Assembly (NCBI GenBank): GCA_003220905.1
Contig: QHTS01000164.1
Coordinates: 1-18,669, forward strand
Reading direction: 5' to 3'
Source: Gemmatimonadota bacterium
Lineage (GTDB): Bacteria > Gemmatimonadota > Gemmatimonadetes > Gemmatimonadales > GWC2-71-9
Length of the DNA stretch: 18,669 bases
Below the pieces are notes generated by a model. That model saw only the letters and a list, made by a program, of their open reading frames with translations. It was not told the origin of the DNA and did no database searches. Each line of letters starts with the position of its first letter. Within the stretch, counting starts at the first letter, position 1. Positions 7,066 to 14,584 of the stretch are shown in pieces. The position numbers were made by a program, and so were the translations under genes.

Positions 7066-8124
7066 ATGTGGGCCGTTTTCCTCCTCGTCATGCTGCTCGC
7101 CGGGCGCCCCGGCCCCGGTCCCGAAACGCTGCCCCGTGCGACCGTACTCGTGGACTCCGGGGCGCATCAACTCGTGATCCAGCTGCCCCCGGTGGACGTG
7201 CCGGGGGCGGGCCGCGGAAGCGAAGCGATGGTCGGGCTCCCGCTCTGCCAGGTCCTCGTCCCCGTGGACGCGTCGCTCCATAGCTCCCGCGTGGAAGTGG
7301 TGGACGGGTCGGGGCGCCTGCTGCCGAGCGAGATGCTGCACCATTTCAACCTCAGCGATCCGGAGCACAGGGAGCTCTTCCTGCCCATCGGTCTCCATCT
7401 GCTCGCCGCGAGCAGGGAGACCCCGGCGATCACGGTCCCGCGGCTGCTGTTCGGACTGCCGCTCGCGCGCGGCCAGCGGCTGATCGCCGGCGCCATGCTC
7501 GCCAACCGCTCGGACGTGGCCTATCGTCGGGTGCACGTGCGGCTCGTGCTGGGCTACGTTCCCGGCGGCCGGCCGTGGCCGCTGTATCGCACGTACCCCT
7601 GGGCCATCGATGTCCAGTATCCGCTCGGTCGCCCGCCCACGGGGAGCAAGGCGTTCGACCTCCTCCCCGGGCGCACGGAGCGCTTCTGGGAAGGCAGTCC
7701 CGCGATCCCGGGCACCATCCTTGGTCTGGGCGGCCATATGCACGATTACGGCGTCAGCCTCGAGCTGAAGGACATGACGGCCGGCACGGTGTTGTGGCGC
7801 GGCGGCCCGGTCACCGACGCCGCCGGGCGCGTCATCACGTTCCCGCTGGCCCGATTCTACAACTGGCGCCGGCTCGGGGTGCACGTCGTCCCTGCGCACC
7901 GCTACCGGCTGACGGCCGTGTACGAGAACCGGACCGGACGGTCGATCCGCGACGGCGGCATGGGGGCAGTGGCCGGCTTGTTCGTGCCCGACCGGGGGAC
8001 GGAGTGGCCCGCGGTCGATACCCGGGACACGCTGTACCAGCGGGACCTGGCGGCCACGATCCGCTCGGGCCGCGCAGACATGATGGCCGACATGAAGATG
8101 ATGGAGCACCACGCGGATCCTTGA
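7066..8124 (+). CDS. Secreted copper type II (DBH/PHM-like) monooxygenase-fold protein
   Basis: 352 residues from the ATG at 7066, chosen because GGAG (7054-7057) lies 8 bases upstream and the start opens a signal peptide (MWAVFLLVMLLAG); in-frame starts further up add non-conserved residues. The layout recalls dopamine beta-hydroxylase/PHM-type copper proteins. An N-domain His pair lies in LHHFNL (H92, H93), a C-domain H-x-H in GLGGHMHDYG (H224, H226), then AVYENRTG and a methionine in DGGMGAVAGLFVP (M299), at the place of the CuM Met ligand. The H-x-H also resembles the GHLHDGG motif of SURNod19 proteins. The tail (about 338-349, MMADMKMMEHH) is strikingly Met/His-rich and could bind copper. 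Whether it is an oxygenase or only a copper binder is unknown. Nothing in the gene requires Sec at its UGA stop. Confidence 0.7.
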   Translation: MWAVFLLVMLLAGRPGPGPETLPRATVLVDSGAHQLVIQLPPVDVPGAGRGSEAMVGLPLCQVLVPVDASLHSSRVEVVDGSGRLLPSEMLHHFNLSDPEHRELFLPIGLHLLAASRETPAITVPRLLFGLPLARGQRLIAGAMLANRSDVAYRRVHVRLVLGYVPGGRPWPLYRTYPWAIDVQYPLGRPPTGSKAFDLLPGRTERFWEGSPAIPGTILGLGGHMHDYGVSLELKDMTAGTVLWRGGPVTDAAGRVITFPLARFYNWRRLGVHVVPAHRYRLTAVYENRTGRSIRDGGMGAVAGLFVPDRGTEWPAVDTRDTLYQRDLAATIRSGRADMMADMKMMEHHADP

Positions 8125-8191
8125 GACAACTTGCCGAACGGGGTGTGGCCTGGATCACGCTCGCCGGAGGTGCTCCGAGGTATGTTCGGCC

Positions 8192-8551
8192 GTGCCCAGA
8201 ATGCAATGGGGTCGGCTCCAGTTGGATGTGAACTGCGCGTTGCGCCGCGGGGCTTGGTACCGCGTCGCGGGGCTCGCAGCTCTCGAAGCCGTCCTCGACG
8301 TGAACCGCAAGCCGCTGAAGGTCCCCCACTACCTTGTCCAGGTCGTCTCGCGGCCACCCACGCGGTGGTCGGTCGTGCCGCGCCCCGAACGGGCCGGCGA
8401 GCTGCCGGCCGAATGGGGACCGCACTACGGCGTGTGCCCGAGCTGCCGGGAGCGCGCGGCGCTGCACGGTCGTCCGCGCCGTCTCACGTGCAGTCGCTGT
8501 CGGGGTGAATTCGACGTCGCCTGGGACGAGGCGTACCTCGCCGACTTCTGA
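8192..8551 (+). CDS. Small zinc-ribbon protein, function unknown
   Basis: A 119-residue cytoplasmic protein (116 if the ATG at 8201 is used instead of the GTG at 8192; a GAGG at 8177-8180 gives 11-base spacing to the GTG). The N-terminal half is a compact region with LQLDVNCALRRGAWYRV and VPHYLVQVVSRPP. The C-terminal half has two C-x-x-C pairs, VCPSC (C82, C85) and TCSRC (C100, C103), spaced as in a zinc ribbon, and ends in an acidic/aromatic tail (WDEAYLADF). I do not recognise a named family. It is convergent with thrC, only 9 bases from the thrC stop, and shares a hairpin with it. Confidence 0.7.
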   Translation: MPRMQWGRLQLDVNCALRRGAWYRVAGLAALEAVLDVNRKPLKVPHYLVQVVSRPPTRWSVVPRPERAGELPAEWGPHYGVCPSCRERAALHGRPRRLTCSRCRGEFDVAWDEAYLADF

Positions 8552-8552
8552 C

Positions 8553-8570
8553 GGGCGGCCTCAGCCGCCC
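8553..8570. terminator. Hairpin at the convergent ends of the zinc-ribbon gene and thrC
   Basis: GGGCGGC (8553-8559) and GCCGCCC (8564-8570) form a 7-bp GC stem with a 4-base loop. On the minus strand the loop contains the thrC stop codon. No T-tract follows in either direction, so it is at best a weak or factor-assisted bidirectional terminator, or an RNA 3'-end stabiliser. Confidence 0.35.
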
Positions 8571-9850
8571 ATCACCCGCTCCACTTCCGCAAGACGCGCC
8601 TCGATCTCGATCGGCCGATTGGCTCGGGCTGGCCGCGGCTCGAGCTCCTGATGATAGCGCGTCACCGTCTCCGGATCCTTCAGCACGTGTCCCGTGAGGA
8701 CCGCGACCACGCGGTCGCGCGGGCGGATCACGTGCTCGCGGATCAGCCGCCGCGCTCCGGCGAGCGCCGCGGCGCTCGCCGGCTCGCACCCGATCCCCGC
8801 ACCGTCCACGATCGCCTTCGCTTCGAGAATCTCGTCGTCGCTCACGGTGGTGACGACCCCGTCCGTGTCGCGGATGGCGCGCACGGCGCGCTCGTACGAC
8901 GCCGGGTTGCCGATGTTGATCGCCGTCGCCACGGTGTGCGGCTCCACGCGGCGCCGCTGGGCGAATCCCTCGCGGAAGCTCTGCGCGAACGGTGCCGCGC
9001 CCTCGGCCTGGACGGCGGCCAGTCGGGGCGCCCGGTCGATCAGCCCCCACGCCCGCCCTTCCTTCAGTGCTTTGCCGAACGCCGCCGTGTTGCCGAGGTT
9101 GCCCGCGGGCACCACGATCCAGTCCGGGGGCTCCCAGCCGAGCTGCTGCAGCAGCTCGAGCACGATGGTCTTCTGACCTTCGAGCCGGAACGGATTCACC
9201 GAATTGAGGAGGTAAGCCCCCAGTCGCTCACTCGCCTGGTCGGCGAGCTCGAGGCAGTCATCGAAGTTGCCGCGGACGAGCAGCGTCCGGGCTCCGTACG
9301 CGAGCGCCTGGGCGAGCTTCCCGAGCGCCACCTGACCCTTGGGCACCAGGACCAGCGCCGGCAGCCCCGCGAGCGCGGCGTACGCAGCGAGCGCCGCCGC
9401 CGTGTTGCCGGTGGACGCGCACGCGACCGCGCGCGCCTGGACGCGCCGCGCCTGCGTCACCCCGACCGTCATGCCGCGGTCCTTGAACGACCCGGTAGGG
9501 TTTTGGCCTTCGTGTTTGAGCAACAGCTCCGGCGCGCCGGCCCACCGCGCGACTGCCGCGCTCGCGAGCAGCGGCGTGTTGCCCTCGGGATAGGAGAGGA
9601 TGTGCTCGCGCGCCGTGGGGAGGACGGCTTCGCAGTAGCGCCACACACCCGAAGCGAGGGCGCCGCGCCGCACGCCCCAGCGCGCGTCGAACGTCGCCCG
9701 GAGCGCGTTCCCACCCTGGGCCGGGGGCTGGTGATACAGCTCCAGCAGCCCGCGGCAGCGCGGGCACCGCGGGTGAGGATCGGTCTCGGGAATTTCGCTG
9801 CCGCAGCTCGCGCACACCTGCCAGGTGGAGGGGGCGGGGGGGGCGCTCAT
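8561..9850 (-). CDS. thrC: Threonine synthase with N-terminal zinc ribbon
   Basis: PLP enzyme that converts O-phosphohomoserine to threonine and phosphate, the last step of the pathway. 429 residues from the ATG at 9848-9850, which overlaps the thrA stop by 4 nt. Residues 13-32 carry C-x-x-C pairs (CASC and CPRC), a zinc ribbon found in one group of ThrC proteins. The fold-type II PLP core follows: EGNTPLL at about 89-95, the Schiff-base lysine K123 in QNPTGSFKDRG, the ASTGNTAAALAAY loop, and a glycine-rich phosphate-binding VVPAGNLGNTAAFGKA. Threonine dehydratase is the main look-alike, but the N-terminal region and the clustering with thrA and thrB decide for ThrC. It is the last gene of a thrB-thrA-thrC operon. 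Confidence 0.95.
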   Translation of the reverse strand: MSAPPAPSTWQVCASCGSEIPETDPHPRCPRCRGLLELYHQPPAQGGNALRATFDARWGVRRGALASGVWRYCEAVLPTAREHILSYPEGNTPLLASAAVARWAGAPELLLKHEGQNPTGSFKDRGMTVGVTQARRVQARAVACASTGNTAAALAAYAALAGLPALVLVPKGQVALGKLAQALAYGARTLLVRGNFDDCLELADQASERLGAYLLNSVNPFRLEGQKTIVLELLQQLGWEPPDWIVVPAGNLGNTAAFGKALKEGRAWGLIDRAPRLAAVQAEGAAPFAQSFREGFAQRRRVEPHTVATAINIGNPASYERAVRAIRDTDGVVTTVSDDEILEAKAIVDGAGIGCEPASAAALAGARRLIREHVIRPRDRVVAVLTGHVLKDPETVTRYHQELEPRPARANRPIEIEARLAEVERVMGG

Positions 9851-12366
9851 GCGCCCGCGAGCTTCAGCACGTCGTTCAGGATGCCTCCCGCCGTGACCGC
9901 CGGCCCCGCGCCGGGCCCGGTGATCACCAGCGGGTTCTTCTTGTAGCGCATGGTCGTGAAGATAAACTGGTTGTCCGTCCCGTTGAGCGAGGCCATCGGA
10001 CTCGACGCTTGGACCACGACGAGGCCGACGCGGATGCTGCGTCGCGTGATGATCGCGCGGTAGCGCAGCACCCCGCCGCGTGCCCGCGCCGCCGCGACGC
10101 GCTTCGCCCACGCCGCGTCGAACTGCTCGAGCGACGCGAGGAACTGGTCGACCCCGAGCCGCTCCGCGCCGTCCGGAACCAGCGACTCGACCGCGATGTC
10201 CGCCAGCTCGCCGGAAAAGCCGAGCAGCCGCCCGAGGATCAGCGCCTTGCGCGCCACATCCATGCCGGACAGGTCGTCGCGAGGGTCGGGCTCGGGATAC
10301 CCCTTCGCGATCGCGCCCTCGAGCGCCGCCGAGAACGCAGCGCCGCGGCCCAGCTCTCCGAACAGATAGCCGAGCGTCCCCGACGGACACCCCTCGATCT
10401 TCGAGACCCGGTCGCCGGATTCCACGAGCTTCTGGTATGTATCGATGATCGGCAGGCCGGCGCCCACGGTCGCCTCGAGCAGCACGCGACGGCCGTGCGC
10501 CTGGGCGGCGGCGCGGAGCGCGTCATACTTCCGCTTGTCGGTGGTGACCGGGCGCTTGTTGGCGAGCACGACGTGCATCCCCGCGCCGAGCGCCGTGGCG
10601 AGCGTGTCGGTCGTGTCGTCGGCGGTCACGTCCACCAGGATCGGGTTGGTGAGGGCATGGCGGGCCACGAAGGCGACGGCTTCGGCGGCGCTCGCCCGCC
10701 GTCCGCCCGCCGCCTTGGCGAGGGGGACGCCTTTGGCTTTCGCCGCCCCCAACGCGGCGAGTCGCCGCGGCGAGAAGCCGTCCGCGTCGAACACGAGACC
10801 GCTGCGGTCGATCAGTCCCACGATGCGGAGGGTGAGCGCCTCCCGCTTCACCTTCGCGATCATGGGGGCGAGCGCCCGCCCGATCTGCCCGAAGCCCAAC
10901 AGCACGACATCGCTGCGCTCGGGGTGCGCGACCGCGCCGCCGCCGATCTTCGAGAGCTGGAAGGCCGCGTGCACCACGCGCTGGGCGCGCGGTGCGTCCT
11001 TGCCGTCCACCACGAGCGACAGATTCAGCTCCGACGACCCTTGGGCGGTGGCGATCACGTTGATCCCGGCCTCGGCCAGGGCGGAGAAGACGCGGGCGGC
11101 GATGCCCGGCGTCTCCGCCATGCCGAGCCCCACCACCACGAGCGTCGCGAGGCCGGTGCGCGCCTCGACGCCGTCGATCTCCTGCCGCGCGATCTCCCGC
11201 TGGAACGTCTCTTCCAGGCTCCGGCGCGCGCGCTGGGCGCTCTCCTCCGGGACGCTGAAACAGATCGAGTGCTCCGACGAGGCCTGCGTGATGAGGGACA
11301 CGGAGATCCCTTCCTGATGCACCGCCGCGAAGGTGCGGGCCGCGATGCCGGGGACGCCCAGCATCCCGCTCCCGGTGACCGTGAGCAGCGCCTGCCGCGG
11401 AATGGCCGAGAGCGCCTTCACGGGATACTGCTCGAGCGTGCGGCGCCGCGAGATCTCGGTGCCGAGGGACGCAGGGTCGGCGAACGGGCGGAGGCGGATC
11501 GCGACATTCTGCTTGATCACCGGGACGAGCGCCCGCGGGTGTAGCACCTTGGCGCCGTAATAGGCGAGCTCCGCTGCTTCGCGCAGGTGGACCTGCGGCA
11601 CCACGCGCGCGTCTGGTACGATCCGGGGGTCCGCGGTGAGCAGGCCCGGCACGTCCTTCCACAGCGATACCTCGCGGGCCCCTAACACCCGCGCGAGCAG
11701 CGTGGCAGTCAAGTCCGAGCCGCCGCGTCCCAGCGTGGCCACCTGGCCGTCGGGCGCGGCGCCGAGAAAGCCGGGTACCACGGGGACCAAGCCGCGCGCC
11801 AACACGGGTCCGAGCGCGCGCCGCGCGCTCCGCGCGGTGCGGCCCAGGTCGGGGGACGCGTTGCCGAAGGTGCCGTCGGTCTGCACCACCTCCGTGGCAT
11901 CGACGTAGCCGGCGGGACAGCCCGCCGCTTCGAGGGCGGCGACGAACAGCCGCGCCGAGAGCCGCTCGCCCCGCGCCACCAGGTAGTCGATCGTGCGGGG
12001 CGTGATCTCGCGCACGATCCCGAGCCCGCTGGCGAGCTGCTCGAGCTCGGCGAAGGCGGCGTCGATGAGCCCGACCAGCTCGTCGAGCCGGGCGCCTCGT
12101 GACAGCAGGGCTCGGGCGGCTTCGGCGTGCCGGGCGCGGAGCGCCTGGGCGGCGGTGCGGACGTGCGCGGCGTCGCCACGCGACGCGCGCGCGGCGCAGT
12201 CGAGCAGGCCATCGGTCACCCCGCTCATCGCCGATACGACCACCACCTGCGGGGACGGGCGGTACGCGACGACGATCGTCGCGGCATGCGCGACCCCGGC
12301 GGCGTTCGCGAGCGAAGCGCCGCCGAACTTGTGGATGTGCGGGGGGGAGCCGGGAGCCCGGGCCAT
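9847..12366 (-). CDS. thrA: Bifunctional aspartokinase / homoserine dehydrogenase
   Basis: A fusion catalysing the first step (aspartate to aspartyl phosphate) and the third step (aspartate semialdehyde to homoserine) of threonine synthesis. 839 residues, near the usual length of about 810-820. The ATG at 12364-12366 is chosen because the KFGGASLA kinase motif follows at residue 13; a longer form adds a non-conserved Pro-rich stretch. Order: kinase domain (about 10-290), two ACT domains (about 320-480; SVSLITQASSEHSICFSV and VVVGLGMAETPGIAARV), NAD(P)-binding domain (VVLLGFGQIGRALAP), then the dehydrogenase catalytic region (VLANKRPVTT, GCPSGTLGY, YPEPDPRDDLSGMDVARKA). The ACT pair predicts feedback control by threonine. 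It starts 4 bases after the thrB stop and overlaps thrC, so all three are probably one transcript. Confidence 0.96.
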   Translation of the reverse strand: MARAPGSPPHIHKFGGASLANAAGVAHAATIVVAYRPSPQVVVVSAMSGVTDGLLDCAARASRGDAAHVRTAAQALRARHAEAARALLSRGARLDELVGLIDAAFAELEQLASGLGIVREITPRTIDYLVARGERLSARLFVAALEAAGCPAGYVDATEVVQTDGTFGNASPDLGRTARSARRALGPVLARGLVPVVPGFLGAAPDGQVATLGRGGSDLTATLLARVLGAREVSLWKDVPGLLTADPRIVPDARVVPQVHLREAAELAYYGAKVLHPRALVPVIKQNVAIRLRPFADPASLGTEISRRRTLEQYPVKALSAIPRQALLTVTGSGMLGVPGIAARTFAAVHQEGISVSLITQASSEHSICFSVPEESAQRARRSLEETFQREIARQEIDGVEARTGLATLVVVGLGMAETPGIAARVFSALAEAGINVIATAQGSSELNLSLVVDGKDAPRAQRVVHAAFQLSKIGGGAVAHPERSDVVLLGFGQIGRALAPMIAKVKREALTLRIVGLIDRSGLVFDADGFSPRRLAALGAAKAKGVPLAKAAGGRRASAAEAVAFVARHALTNPILVDVTADDTTDTLATALGAGMHVVLANKRPVTTDKRKYDALRAAAQAHGRRVLLEATVGAGLPIIDTYQKLVESGDRVSKIEGCPSGTLGYLFGELGRGAAFSAALEGAIAKGYPEPDPRDDLSGMDVARKALILGRLLGFSGELADIAVESLVPDGAERLGVDQFLASLEQFDAAWAKRVAAARARGGVLRYRAIITRRSIRVGLVVVQASSPMASLNGTDNQFIFTTMRYKKNPLVITGPGAGPAVTAGGILNDVLKLAGA

Positions 12367-12370
12367 GGCT

Positions 12371-13291
12371 TCAGTCCGTCTCGTAGCCGCCGGCGGGGCG
12401 GGCGGCGTGAAACGTCCGGGCGGCGATGTCCCGGGCCCCCCAGGTGCGCACCATCGCGTCACCCACGGCCCCGACGCCATCCGCGACGACCACCGCGACG
12501 ATGGTCGGCCCCGAGCCGGAGAGCGTCGCGCCGTACGCGCCCGCCTGCCGCGCCGCTCTCGTCACCTCGTCGTATCCCGGCACGAGCGAGCGACGGAAGG
12601 GGACGTGGAGCACGTCGTCGAGCCCGGCGGCGAGGAGTCGGGCGTCGGCATGCGCCAGGCCGTGGACCAGGGCGGCGCTCTTCGCGGCCGCCCGCACCGC
12701 GTCCGCGTGCGGCAGCGTCGCCGGCAGCGCGGCGCGGGCGCGCTTCGTTTCGACGGTGAAGTCCGGCACGGCGAACACCAGCGCGAGCGACGGGTGCATC
12801 GGGAGCGGCGTCACGACGAGGCCGTCGGGCCCGCGCAGCACGAGGTTGGCGCCGCCGAAAACGGCCGGCGCGACGTTGTCCGGATGGCCTTCGAGGTCGC
12901 TGCCGAGCTCGGCCAGTCCTGCCCGATCGAGCTTCAGCTCGAGCAGCGCCGCCGCGGCGGCGGCTCCCGCAACCGTCGCGGCCGCGGAGGATCCGAGTCC
13001 CCGCGCGACGGGAATGTCGGAGTCGGCGGCCAGCGCGAGGCCGGCGGGCACCTCCTGCCCGGCCCGCCGGCAGGCGGCGACGAAGCCACGATACAGCAGG
13101 TCCGCCTCCGGCGCCGTGTCGAGGCTCCGGAGCGTCCCGCCGCGCTCGATCGCAATGGTCCGCCCGGCCGCGTCGGGCGCCGCCCGGGCGGTGACGCGGA
13201 GCCAGCGCCCGACTGCCACCCCTATGCAGTCGAACCCGGCGCCCAGATTGGACGTCGAGCCGGCCACCCGCACGGTCACGCTCGCTCGCAT
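12371..13291 (-). CDS. thrB: Homoserine kinase
   Basis: GHMP-family kinase that phosphorylates homoserine to O-phosphohomoserine, linking ThrA and ThrC. 306 residues from the ATG at 13289-13291; an in-frame start further up (13333) would add residues encoded by the leader hairpin and is less likely. Motifs: GSTSNLGAGFDCIG near the N-terminus, the ATP-binding loop IPVARGLGSSAAATVAG at about 92-108, HPDNVAPAVFGG in the middle, and the C-terminal GATLSGSGPTIVAV. It is the first gene of the minus-strand thrB-thrA-thrC unit and is preceded by a terminator-like hairpin, a likely control point. The ribosome binding site is weak (AGCAGG a few bases before ATG). Confidence 0.95.
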   Translation of the reverse strand: MRASVTVRVAGSTSNLGAGFDCIGVAVGRWLRVTARAAPDAAGRTIAIERGGTLRSLDTAPEADLLYRGFVAACRRAGQEVPAGLALAADSDIPVARGLGSSAAATVAGAAAAAALLELKLDRAGLAELGSDLEGHPDNVAPAVFGGANLVLRGPDGLVVTPLPMHPSLALVFAVPDFTVETKRARAALPATLPHADAVRAAAKSAALVHGLAHADARLLAAGLDDVLHVPFRRSLVPGYDEVTRAARQAGAYGATLSGSGPTIVAVVVADGVGAVGDAMVRTWGARDIAARTFHAARPAGGYETD

Positions 13292-13313
13292 CGCCTGCTC
13301 TTTCGGGAAACAG

Positions 13314-13342
13314 AAAAGCCCGCGCAATGCCACGCCGCGGGC
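13314..13342 (-). terminator. Terminator-like hairpin in the thrB leader (possible attenuator)
   Basis: Read on the minus strand, GCCCGCG (13342-13336) and CGCGGGC (13324-13318) form a perfect 7-bp stem around an 11-base loop, followed at once by TTTTCTGTTT. That is the form of an intrinsic terminator, yet it lies only about 25 bases before the thrB start with no gene just upstream on this strand. That position fits transcription attenuation of the thr operon. The plus strand also has a T-run 6 bases after the same stem, so some action toward asd cannot be excluded. Confidence 0.55.
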
Positions 13343-13355
13343 GGTCGCTTTTTAG

Positions 13356-13371
13356 CACGTTCTTTAACGTG
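13356..13371. promoter_or_regulatory. Inverted repeat in the thrB/asd intergenic region
   Basis: CACGTT-CTTT-AACGTG has 6-bp perfect arms. As RNA from the minus strand it would form a small hairpin 13 bases before the terminator-like stem, and it overlaps the stop codon of a possible 23-codon leader frame (13435-13364). It could be a pause hairpin of an attenuator or a protein-binding operator between the divergent genes. Bases 13368-13373 are also complementary to part of the terminator loop (13329-13334). Confidence 0.3.
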
Positions 13372-13435
13372 GCGGCAATACGCGGCAAATCACCACGAGC
13401 GCTTCGGTTGTATGTATGTTCAATACTCGCCGCAC
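13364..13435 (-). CDS. Possible thr leader peptide (23 codons)
   Basis: A minus-strand GTG (13433-13435) opens a 23-codon frame ending at TAA (13364-13366), 21 bases before the terminator-like hairpin. The peptide includes two adjacent threonine codons and two isoleucine codons (NIHTTEALVVI), which would suit attenuation by charged tRNA. However, the enrichment is modest compared with known thr leaders, there is no clear ribosome binding site, and a random frame of this length is common. The location rather than the content is the main argument. Confidence 0.18.
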   Translation of the reverse strand: MRRVLNIHTTEALVVICRVLPPR

Positions 13436-13460
13436 GCGTGGGGTGCGTCAAGGAGCAGCG

Positions 13461-14510
13461 ATGGGGAAGATTCGGGTCGGCATTCTCGGGGCGACGGGCA
13501 CCGTGGGGCAGCGCTTCCTCCAGCTGCTCGAGCACCATCCCCAGTTCACGGTCACCGCGCTGGCGGCCTCCGACCGGTCACAGGGCAAGCCGTACGCCGC
13601 GGCGTGCGTCTGGCGACTCCCGGGCGCCGTGCCGGACGCCGTGCGCGGCCTCGTCGTCCAGGCGCCCGAGCCGCCGCTCGATTGCGACATCGTGTTTTCC
13701 AGCCTTCCGTCCGACATCGCAGGGTCGGTCGAGACGCGGTTCGCCCGCGCGGGGTATCGGGTCGTGACCAATTCGTCGCCGCACCGCATGGACGATGCGG
13801 TACCGCTGCTGATTCCGGAGGTGAACCCCGGCCACCTCGCGCTGCTCGACGCCTGCAAAGGGACGGGCGGCGGGTTCATCGTGGCGAACCCCAACTGCTC
13901 GACAGTGATGATCGCGCTCGCCTTGGCGCCGCTCGCCGCCCGGTTCGGGGTGGCAGCAGTGGCCGCCACGACGCTGCAGGCCATCTCCGGCGCGGGGTAC
14001 CCGGGCGTGGCCTCGCTCGACATCACCGACAACGTGGTCCCGTTCATCGCCGAGGAAGAGGAAAAGATCGAGCGCGAGACCCGGAAGATCCTGGGGTTCC
14101 TGGACGCCAGTCGCGTGACGCCAGCAACGTTCGCCGTGAGCGCGCAATGCCACCGTGTCAACGTCGTCGACGGGCACCTGGCGGCGGTGCGGGTGAAGCT
14201 CGCCCGCGCGGCGGATCCCGCGGAGCTACGCGAGGCGTTCGCGGCCTTCACCGGGCTGCCCCAGGAGCTCCGCCTCCCCAGCGCCCCGGAGCGGCCCATT
14301 CTCGTGCGCGACGAGCCCGATCGCCCCCAGCCGCGGCTCGACCGCGACGCCGGGGGGGGCATGAGCATCAGTGTGGGCCGGATTGCCCGTGATGGAGTCC
14401 TCGGGCACCGGTTCGTCGCGCTGAGCCACAACACCATCCGCGGGGCTGCCGGCGCGGCGATTCTCAACGCCGAGCTGCTACTGGCGAAGGGCTACCTGGA
14501 AGGGCCGTGA
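13461..14510 (+). CDS. asd: Aspartate-semialdehyde dehydrogenase
   Basis: NADPH-dependent enzyme that reduces aspartyl phosphate to aspartate semialdehyde, between the two ThrA activities and at the branch point to lysine/diaminopimelate. 349 residues from the ATG at 13461, which has AAGGAG (13450-13455) five bases upstream. The N-terminal Rossmann motif is VGILGATGTVGQRF. The catalytic cysteine is C146 in ANPNCSTVM, and the catalytic histidine is H239 in VVDGH. The region QAISGAGYPGV and the insertion with EEEEKIERET place it in the archaeal/fungal-like branch rather than the E. coli-type branch; this is a judgement from motifs. It is divergent from thrB with a 169-base gap that probably holds both promoters. 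Confidence 0.95.
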   Translation: MGKIRVGILGATGTVGQRFLQLLEHHPQFTVTALAASDRSQGKPYAAACVWRLPGAVPDAVRGLVVQAPEPPLDCDIVFSSLPSDIAGSVETRFARAGYRVVTNSSPHRMDDAVPLLIPEVNPGHLALLDACKGTGGGFIVANPNCSTVMIALALAPLAARFGVAAVAATTLQAISGAGYPGVASLDITDNVVPFIAEEEEKIERETRKILGFLDASRVTPATFAVSAQCHRVNVVDGHLAAVRVKLARAADPAELREAFAAFTGLPQELRLPSAPERPILVRDEPDRPQPRLDRDAGGGMSISVGRIARDGVLGHRFVALSHNTIRGAAGAAILNAELLLAKGYLEGP

Positions 14511-14584
14511 CCAGGCCCCCGGCTTCGTAGTCTTTACCTTACCGGAAGCGCTGCCCTGTACTCGAACCGTCGGAGGATCGTCGC

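Noticed and set aside
6975..8112. Upstream continuation of the minus-strand frame that ends in the receiver-like tail
   Set aside because: Only the last 20 or so codons look like protein; the remainder is antisense to the copper-fold gene.
8122..8508. Open reading frame continuing past the UGA stop of the copper-fold gene, a possible selenocysteine read-through next to selC
   Set aside because: The extension of about 128 codons is Arg/Pro/Gly-rich with no conserved motif and is the shadow of the zinc-ribbon gene in another frame. The protein already ends in a plausible tail.
13318..13353. The thr leader stem as a plus-strand terminator
   Set aside because: On the plus strand the T-run begins 6 bases after the stem and no plus-strand gene lies just upstream, so the minus-strand reading fits better.
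11993..14392. 799-codon plus-strand frame antisense to thrA and thrB and running into asd
   Set aside because: Composition is that of GC-rich antisense, while the other frames encode clear ThrA, ThrB and Asd motifs.
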